Assembly (NCBI RefSeq): GCF_018139145.2 | Contig: NC_059477.1 | Coordinates: 42,779,502 to 42,843,501 of the forward strand | Length of the DNA: 64,000 bases | Source of the DNA: Gymnogyps californianus | Lineage: Eukaryota > Chordata > Aves > Accipitriformes > Cathartidae | Direction of reading: 5' to 3' | Shown here: piece after piece, positions 27,301 through 36,300 of the stretch | How the letters are laid out: each line of letters starts with the position of its first letter | Position numbering within the stretch: position 1 is the first letter of the stretch | The notes under the pieces: model-generated | Seen by the model: the letters and a program-made list of their open reading frames with translations, nothing else | Told to the model about the DNA's origin: nothing | Database searches by the model: none | Program-made: the position numbers and the translations under genes

Positions 27301-30300
27301 TACCTTTGGGCTGGTGAGGAGGGTGACCCAAACCTGCTGCAGATGGAGGCAGGTTCAGCAGTTGGGGCTCTGGCCCAATTAAATAAAACTGCTATTTGCT
27401 CCTCCCCACCTATCTTCTCTGATGAAAATGAGATGTGGCCATGGAAGGGTGGGGGGAATGACCACGTCTTTGGAAACAGAAACAGGGTGCCCAGCAGCAC
27501 CATTCACATCAGCACAGTACCTTGTTCACATCTTCATGTGCACAGAGCTTCACGTGCAGGACCGTGCCCCCCACCCCAGGGCAACAAGAGCAGGAGTAAC
27601 TTCACAGCTTCTTCAGAGTTTCTCATTGCTTTACTGACCCAGGCTCACGTGTAGCTGAGCAGCGTAGGAGGCAGAGCTGCCTTTGGCAGCTTTCTCACTT
27701 CTTTTACTTTTCCATCATTTTGTGTAGAGCCTTGTCGTAACACCACTTCTTCTGGTTTGTTATCACGCAGGTTTGACCTAAAAACGTTGCCTGTGGATTT
27801 TGTTGAATGCCTCATGCGGTTCCTGCCCACCGAGAATGAAGTGAAAGTGCTGCGGCTCTACGAGCGGGAAAGGAAACCCATCGAGAACCTGTCCGACGAA
27901 GACCGGTTCATGATGCAGTTCAGCAAGATTGAGAGGCTGATGCAGAAGATGACCATCATGGCATTTATAGGCAACTTTGCAGAAAGCATCCAGATGCTGA
28001 CCCCGGTGAGTGAGGGGCAAGCTCTGGGGACACCGGGGCGATGCATTGGCTGTGCGGGGATCAGGGCTTCCCGGGGGTTCAGCCTCTGCCTAAAAGCTGC
28101 GCTCTGCAGCACGGGTCAGCTTGGGGGGAGCATTGCAGCCACGCGCTGGTGTGGGGCAGTTGGTGAAGGTTATAGAGATTTTAATTTTTCTAAGACAAGA
28201 GGGATCGTTTGAGTGTCGTCGGGTGATTGTGAGTTCTCATGGGGACAGAACAAGAAGCACTTACACAAATGAAAATGTAGTTTTCTAGCTATATTTTCAT
28301 ATATCAGTGAGTCCGATATCCCTGGTGCTGTTTGTATGGCAGCTTGTAGCCTGGACTGTTAGGGAAAGTTATTATCAGTGCTGGTCCGTGGGCTCTTTGA
28401 AGTGTGTCCCATTCAGCCTGATGCGTCTTTCACAGTCATAAGGATTGAAATGTAAATACACTTTTACCCAACCACATCTGAGTGTGGCAAATCTGTGGTG
28501 CAAATGAATTGTTTGAAATCCTCATGTGTCAGGGCAGGATAACATTCATGCTAGTGTCCACGGTATGGATGAAAAACAAGAGTTTTTTTTCAGAATGAGA
28601 GTGTTCAGATTTTAATTTTACTCTTGGGTTGGACATGCATTAACCAAAGCTCTTCCTGTGTTTACCTGCAGCAACTTCACGCAATAATAGCTGCATCTGT
28701 CTCAATAAAGTCATCCCAAAAGCTTAAGAAAATACTGGAGGTAGGTCTGATTTTAGATATATTCAATAGCTCCGTCACTCACTGGTGCATCCCCTTACGT
28801 ACACTGAAAGCATACCTGGATGCTGACGTACCAGCTCTCCTTCCAGAGGTTTCTAAAGCATCGTGCATTTGTCCTGAAAATTCATGCTCTGCTCTGTTTC
28901 ATCCTGGCAGATAATCTTGGCTCTTGGAAACTACATGAACAGCAGTAAACGAGGAGCTGTGTATGGATTTAAGCTACAGAGTTTAGACCTGGTAAGTAAA
29001 CCAGAGGTGCCTTGTGGGGACCAGGTGGGAATGCATTTCATGTACATGGCGAGTGCCTGCTGGGGAACTCGGTCGGTGCCTTCCAGCCGGTGAAGGCAGA
29101 GAGCGGCAGCAGGGAAGGTGATCCCTGCCGGGCGGTGTGAGTTTGCTTTGCTTATCGTTGTTTTGGGGGGCTGGTTAGGAGAAGGCACGTGTCTTCAGAG
29201 GCTCTGCAGACCACAGCTTGAAAACCACCTGCTGAAGAATTAAAAGAGCTTTTACAGCCATCCCTATCAGATGGAGAAGCACTGGCTGAGTCGCTTTGCT
29301 TGGAGCCTGCTGCAACCTCCACCCAGCAATCTCTTTGCCTTTTCTCCCCAGCTCCTAGAAACCAAGTCAACAGACCGAAAGCAGACCCTGCTGCACTATA
29401 TTTCTAATGTGGTCAAGGAGAAGTACCAGCACGTATCCCTCTTCTACAACGAACTTCATTACGTGGAGAAGGCTGCCGCAGGTACCGTGACCCTCCTGTG
29501 TCTGGTGAGCGGTGGTGGCATGCATGGCATGCGAGGGACTTCACGGCACACCACGCATGGGCTGGGGGGGCTCTTCTCGGTGGGGAATTGTTCAAGCTGT
29601 GGGTTCAGGCACTTGCGCAGCAGGAGCGATGCAGCATTTTTGTTTTATTTCCTAGTGTCTCTTGAAAACGTCCTCTTGGACGTGAAGGAGCTGCAGAGGG
29701 GCCTGGATCTGACGAAGCGCGAGTACACCATGCATGACCACAACACGATGCTGAAGGAGTTCATTCAGAACAACGAAGGGAAGCTAAAGAAACTGCAGGA
29801 CGATGCCAAAATAGCCCAGGTATTTCTTTATTCGCGTGGTTTGGCGAGAGGGTGTGAGTGACACAGCGAACAGTAGCATGTCACTGCAAAGGACGTGCTT
29901 TATATACACAGCAGGGAGGAGAAGAGGCAGCAATGTTGTGTATTTGTTCCTGAGTTCAAGTGCTAGGCGTAGGCATGCCGGTCTCAGCCAAGGGTTTCAC
30001 GCACGGAGGAAATCTAGACCCTTTACACTGAATACTGCGGTAATGGATGGTGAGTTTATCTTCAGATATGTGGAACACAGAAAATCTCTGCGTTTTGTAG
30101 GATGCCTTTGATGATGCTGTGAAGTACTTTGGGGAGAATCCCAAGACGACACCCCCCTCGGTCTTTTTCCCAGTGTTTGTCCGGTTTGTGAAGGCCTACA
30201 AGGTAAACAGGAGCATCCTCCTCTTCTCTTCTGTCCTTCTGAACCCGATTTGGTACCTGCATGGCTCGGGGCTCCCAGCAAAACAGCTTGTGGCTCCCTC

Positions 30301-33300
30301 TAGCTTTGTCACAATGTGAGCCATCCCCGACAGCACGGCAACAGCAGCCCGGGGCAGCACACATAGTTGTTTTGGGATTATTTTCAGGGCTGAAAGACAA
30401 CACGGCTGTCTGAGACGCTGGAGGATTCCTCAGAAACTGAATGTTTGGGCAGCTGCAGCTTACACCTTTAACCCTGAATACATGTCTTTTGGGACTGGGA
30501 GAGGATGGTTTGTGTGACTACAAACTGTCTCTGCCAGCCCAGTTTTTTCAGACTGTGTTCAGAGGCAGCTAAATTGCTACACCTAGTCTTGCTTCCTTGG
30601 AAAGCCCCGTGGTAGCAAGTGATAGTGTTACTCATTTGTAATATTTAGGTTCCCCATAGCAACTGGAAGCTATAACCTGTGTTTTTTGTGATAAATAGCA
30701 AGCAGAAGAAGAGAATGAGTTGAGAAAAAAGCAGGAACAGGCCTTAATGGAAAAACTTATGGAGCAAGAAGCATTGATGGAGCAGCAGGACCAAAAGGTA
30801 TGGAACAGATATGTCTTACAGGCAGGAGCCATCATGTTCATGCGTTTTTCCTGATAGCTCAGAAACCTCAGCTCTGTGTAAGAACTTTAGTTGCCCAACT
30901 TATAGTTGCCTAGAAACAGAGTCTCTGGAAGTTTTCTCCTTATCAGTTCTCAGGAGAGAACTGAAATAAGCTGGAAGAGTTATGGTGTATGGTTCTGCTA
31001 CTTTTGAAGTCTGCAAAACTAAGAAAAACTGAACAGACAGGAGGTCATCTCGTCCACATTGCCATTAGCTAAACTTTGTTCTTCTCTGGCCTTGTCTCTG
31101 TTAAAACCCTGCCGGTGTTCAGTGTGCAGAGCTTCCCATCGCTTACAGGGACAAGGAACGATCCTCCCCAGACCCTTCCCTGTCAGAGCGTGGCAGCAGG
31201 ACTGAGCCCCACGTTACTGTTTTATAGGTAGTTTCCTGACGTGGTTTTTTTTTCGGAGGTAACACTTTAGATTTGCTGGAGGAAGTTTCCCATGGCTCTA
31301 GAACAGCCACTTTCTCGGCTGGTGCTGCTTCCCGTGGCTGTTGTTGGGATCTTTAATCCCAGCCAAGCTTTTTCCCTTGGAAGGAAAGCCTGTTCTCCTT
31401 GTTCCCCTAATGCTTTTCAGAGGTAAGAGCTTGGAGCTCCAGCTCCAAGTGATGAGAAGGCTTGGAAATAGATTACGAACGTAAGAAAGAAAAGCAGCTT
31501 GGCAGCCAGGTTAACTTGTGACTCTGCCCGTCCTCTCCACTGGATGTGAGCTAACCGCACACGTGTGTTTTATTGGGCAGCAAACTGGCCGTTACTGTTT
31601 GCTGGTGGCTACCAGTGGGATCACTTGGTGTTTCACGTTCGGGAAGAGAGAAACGGGATAGCTGGAGGTCAGTCCTTACAAATCCTCTCTTCTTTGCTTT
31701 CAGTCTCCTTCACATAAAACAAAGAGACAGCAGCAAGAGCTGATTGCAGAGCTCAGACGGCGGCAAGTCAAGGATAACAGGCATGTGTACGAAGGGAAGG
31801 ATGGTGCTATTGAAGATATTATAACAGGTAAACACCTTTTGTTCTGTAATCTCAGAGGCCCTTTCATGAAGGATAACAATGTTTATCTGCCTAGTAGCTA
31901 TTGTAAATGCTTCGTGTACTTCTTAAAAAAGTGTTACTCGAGCACAGCTTAGGACATTGTTTATATGATGTGAACCAAGTATAGAAACTTTTGCTAATGG
32001 TAGATAACAAACAAACCCAGTAACCTGCCTTTACGTGTCCACGGCCAATGCTGCGTGCGCAGACCTCGGACACATGCTCGGTTTCTTAGTTCTTCTTTTT
32101 CAGCATGTGGGGATGTACTCGTTCTTTGATCTTTAGAGTAGCCAGTTCAGTGCCTGATCTCAGCAGATGCTCCGGTGGGGATATGCATGCCGTGCAGATC
32201 TTTCCCAGAAACCTTTTTTTCCCCATAAATGGAATGAATGACGGATGTTTAACATTATTAAGAGCCTACTTTTTCATTAAAATGTACTAACAGTAATTGC
32301 ACCACATTATTGCACAGTTACAACAAATCATTTAGTCCAACCTGAATGATTTATGACCCTAAACTGCTTCTGGTTTTACTGCTTCTCAGATTGGTAGGCA
32401 AAGTCTGCGCTGATCCCAACCTAGGGCTGGAGGGAGAGGCACAGAACCCGCTGTCGTAGCCAAACACAGTCAGGACTTTGGTGCAAATATTTGCTCATAA
32501 AAAGAGCCGCCTTCTAAACGGCATCTTGCTCAGGAGTCAAATCATTGTTAATCTATACAGCTGCTCCGACTGCAGCACTTTGATTTTACTGCATGTTCTT
32601 CACCTGTGGTGTGGAAGCAACACGATTTTAAGACTTCGATAGCTTTACAGTAATTTGTTTCCATTGCACAGAAGCTCAAAAAAAGGTCTTTGGGCAGGAT
32701 TTCCTTGGCTACTGCTCCTGAATGTTTTTCACATGAGTTTTTCCTGCAGGAGGGCAGGAGAGCTGTTTTACCACTCGCTAAGGAAAGCCAGGGAATTTTT
32801 GCCCAATGCTGAAATGCTTGAAGCTTTCACAACTTTTTTTAAGCTTGATTAATAGCTTCCTAAGATAATATTCTTTATTTAAAGGACAGAGTTGCTATAA
32901 TATCTAATCTGTTACTGCTTCTACAACTCCTTCAGACTCCTGGAAGCTTGTTTAATTGGTAAAGTGGTTCTCCTGCTCTGTGGGAGAAACAGATTGTGTG
33001 GCAGAAGACCATCCACATGCAAAAGGCAGTCCAGTGGAGGGAGTGCCAGACTCAAATTAAACATTTCCTATGGTCTCGTGCCTAGTATTTCCCATTATGG
33101 GGGTGTCTCTGAGGGCCTCAAGCCGTGTAATAATAAAGGTTAGGCACAGAAAGTCAGGTAGGACCGAGGTCACTTGAATACGGCCCGTGAGATCTCTGTC
33201 AATGGTATGGAAATGGTCGAGAGTGTCATTTTAAATTGGATAGTACCTCCTCAGATGCACAGGAAAGCTCCGCTGATCCGGAGCAGAGCACTGTCTAACA

Positions 33301-36300
33301 CCACACGCTTTTCTGGAGCACGTTTAGCAATAGGCTCTCAGACCCATTGACAAGGATGTAAGAGAAGAAATACCTGTCCAAAGACTGACAACTGCCTTGT
33401 TGCCAAAGCCTGTTGAAGTGCAGTGCTATTAGACAGCTGGTTGGAACATGTAAAGCCATCCCTGGGCGTCCGTAACCGAGCACTAACACTGTACTAATGC
33501 GATAGATCCGCTTCTCACGGCTCTGTTTGTCTGTTTGGCTGTTATTCCCATGCAGTGCTGAAGACTGTGCCCTTTACCGCTCGAACCGCCAAGCGGGGCT
33601 CTCGGTTTTTCTGCGAACCTGTTCTCACTGAGGAATTCCATTACTAAACTATTCCTCTTTCACATCTGATGCTCTTAGAAAAAAGAAAGGTTGCTGTAGA
33701 TTTTTGACACTTCTCCATTTGTACGGATCTCAGCCAGGATCATGTGAATGTTGAGTGTATAGTAATGTCCAGCGTCCACCTGAAAGTTGTATTTATGTCA
33801 TCTCTGTTGCATGTTCTCGTGGTTCAGTAACTTTTTATTCCATCCCATCGACTTTGCGCTTGATGCTTTTGGCCATCTTTGCGTTTCAAAGGCATCTCTC
33901 GCCCTCCTGACAAATGGCATAGAACAGCAAGTGGTGGAAGTCACGGCAGATTTGGTGCAGGTTTCATACAGTTCACAAGACTTGGGAGACCAAATGCAGT
34001 CATAAAGTGACAGTTCACTTGCCTTTTCTATGTCATCTCTTCCGGCCTGCAGATCGTTTCTCTGTATGCCGATCTGCCTATGTAAAATGCATGTAATACA
34101 TCAGCTGTATGCCAAAGCAAAATTACGGGCTGCATGAACTAAGTGGGACTTCCTTGGGGTTTGCTTTCTGGCTTGGAAGGGTCGTCTGTAATAACGTACG
34201 TCCTCTGCGAGGAGTGTTTTGTTTTAGACTTTTTAACCAGCACCTGCATGTTTGTCTGCATGTGAGATACGGGATAAAATGAACAGCGTAAGATCTTTTC
34301 TCATTCGGTCACATCCATCTTTAACATTTTTCAGTTCCATGCCAACTTTATCTAAGTGAAATCAGAGATGTTCACTGAGCACTAACCAGTTCCAATTCAC
34401 TTGGACTTTGTGCAGTGCTGGGGTTGGGCTCGGTAGCGGCAGCGGTGCGGGAGGCAGGGGGGAGAGGGAAGGAGCGGAGCTGGGGAAACACTTAGCTACG
34501 TGCCAGAACCGCAGAAATCGTGGCGATGAAAAGCTTGACATGGAACTGAGCAATTTACATCGTGTGGTGTAAAGTGTAAGAAGGGTGTGTTTAACCCAGC
34601 ATGTCTGTTAACACTGTTGTCTTGAATTAAGGACTGAGCGGCTTAAGAAGACAACAGTGTTTCACTTTTGCGATATGTATTTTTATGAATGCTTCTAATA
34701 AAATTGCAAACTACGATCAGCTCAACGGTTATTTGCTCTTTCGAGTTAATTGCTGTATCACCTTCCTGGAGCCAATCTTCAAAGCAGCTTGGAATTTGGT
34801 TAGCGAGAGGCGAGGGTGGCCCTCCTGTCCTTTCCTCTCCGTGTCTAACCTCCTCTCGTAGCCTTGGCCTTACCCCCTCTTGCTCTGTTGGCTAACGTGC
34901 CTGGGAGTTTTGAACGCTGAGTTGACTTGCTCTTCATTTTCCATCCCATTTTTTACTTAACCATCATTTTGTGTTTTGTTTTGTTTTGTTTTTTTCTGTT
35001 TAGCCCTAAAGAAGAATAATATCACTAAATTTCCAAATGTTCACTCGAGGGTAAGGATTTCTTCTAGCACACCGGTGGTGGAGGATACACAGAGCTGGCA
35101 AGCATCACTTTTTACTTAGCTTCCTCCTCTCTCTGTATGCCAGACAGCCTGTTGGTAGATGTGGCTAAGCGTAATACTGGTGAGAGCCTAAAGGCCAGTG
35201 GAGACTGAGAGTGTTTATTTTCACCCTCTGTGGTGCCGGAGATCCATAGGCCGTTGGCTGGTGACCGTCTTCACACTCTCTCCGTTTTGGCCCTTTCTCT
35301 TCCAAGTTTAGCCCGAGATAGGCAGTCTTGTCCCCGGGTTGTTTCAGCCCCGTAGCTCCCTGGACAGTCAGCTGCCCCCGTCTCGGTCCTGCGACGGGGG
35401 GCACGAGAGGCGGACAGCCAGCAGCTCGAGGTGCGGAGACGGGAGAGGGCAGCCTCGAACAAAGGCACCGGCTGCTGGGGTACGCCAGGAGCTGAGAAGT
35501 TTGGGAGTTGTATTCAAACCCAGACGTAAGTCATCCAGGAAATGTGAGGGAGGGCTGGCCCAGTCCAACGCAAATTTGTTTTCCAGGAGAGAAATATTTT
35601 AACTTGAATTAGCCTTCAGGTGTACCAAGTGTGCTTGTTCTATCATAGCCGCACATATGTAACAGCACATGTAACGGGCTTTCATCAACACGTCCATCTC
35701 CACCTTTCTCCACTGTTCGATCCATCGCATGCTCAGTGTTCCCTCCTCTTCCCTCCCGAGCTCTCACCTCCCCAGCGGCAGCGGCAGGGCAGGTTGGGCT
35801 GGGCTTTGCCGCCAGCGAGGAAGAGGAGGGAGGGGGCTGGCCGCTCCGCTGCCTTCGGCTAACAGAGCATCTCTGCAGCCGGGCGAGAAGGTGGCAGTGG
35901 GGCAGGGCGGCAGCTGGAGCTTTGCAAGCCGGTTGCAGCGCGCCAGCTGCTTTTTCTCAGGGCGCCCTCTTTTAGATCAGTGGGTCTGTACAGGGAGCAT
36001 AGATCCATCCCGGTGTTGCTAAACACTTGCGCCATTGTAGCCGGGGTCACACATCTCCAGCGAGCTTCATCCCGCTTTAGAAAGCTCCTTCAGCTCACGC
36101 TGGTGTTTGAAAGGCCGCGTGAAGGACCAAGGCAGACGTCAAGCAAACTGATGGCAGTTGATGTTGCCTTCCTTACCGACGTTAATGAACACTAGCGGCC
36201 CGTGGGCGAGGAGACGTTCACGCTAACTTGACGGCATCACTCCATTTAGTTTCACCAGCGTTTTCAGCGCATGTCACCAGTATTACCTGCTGCTTGGGTG

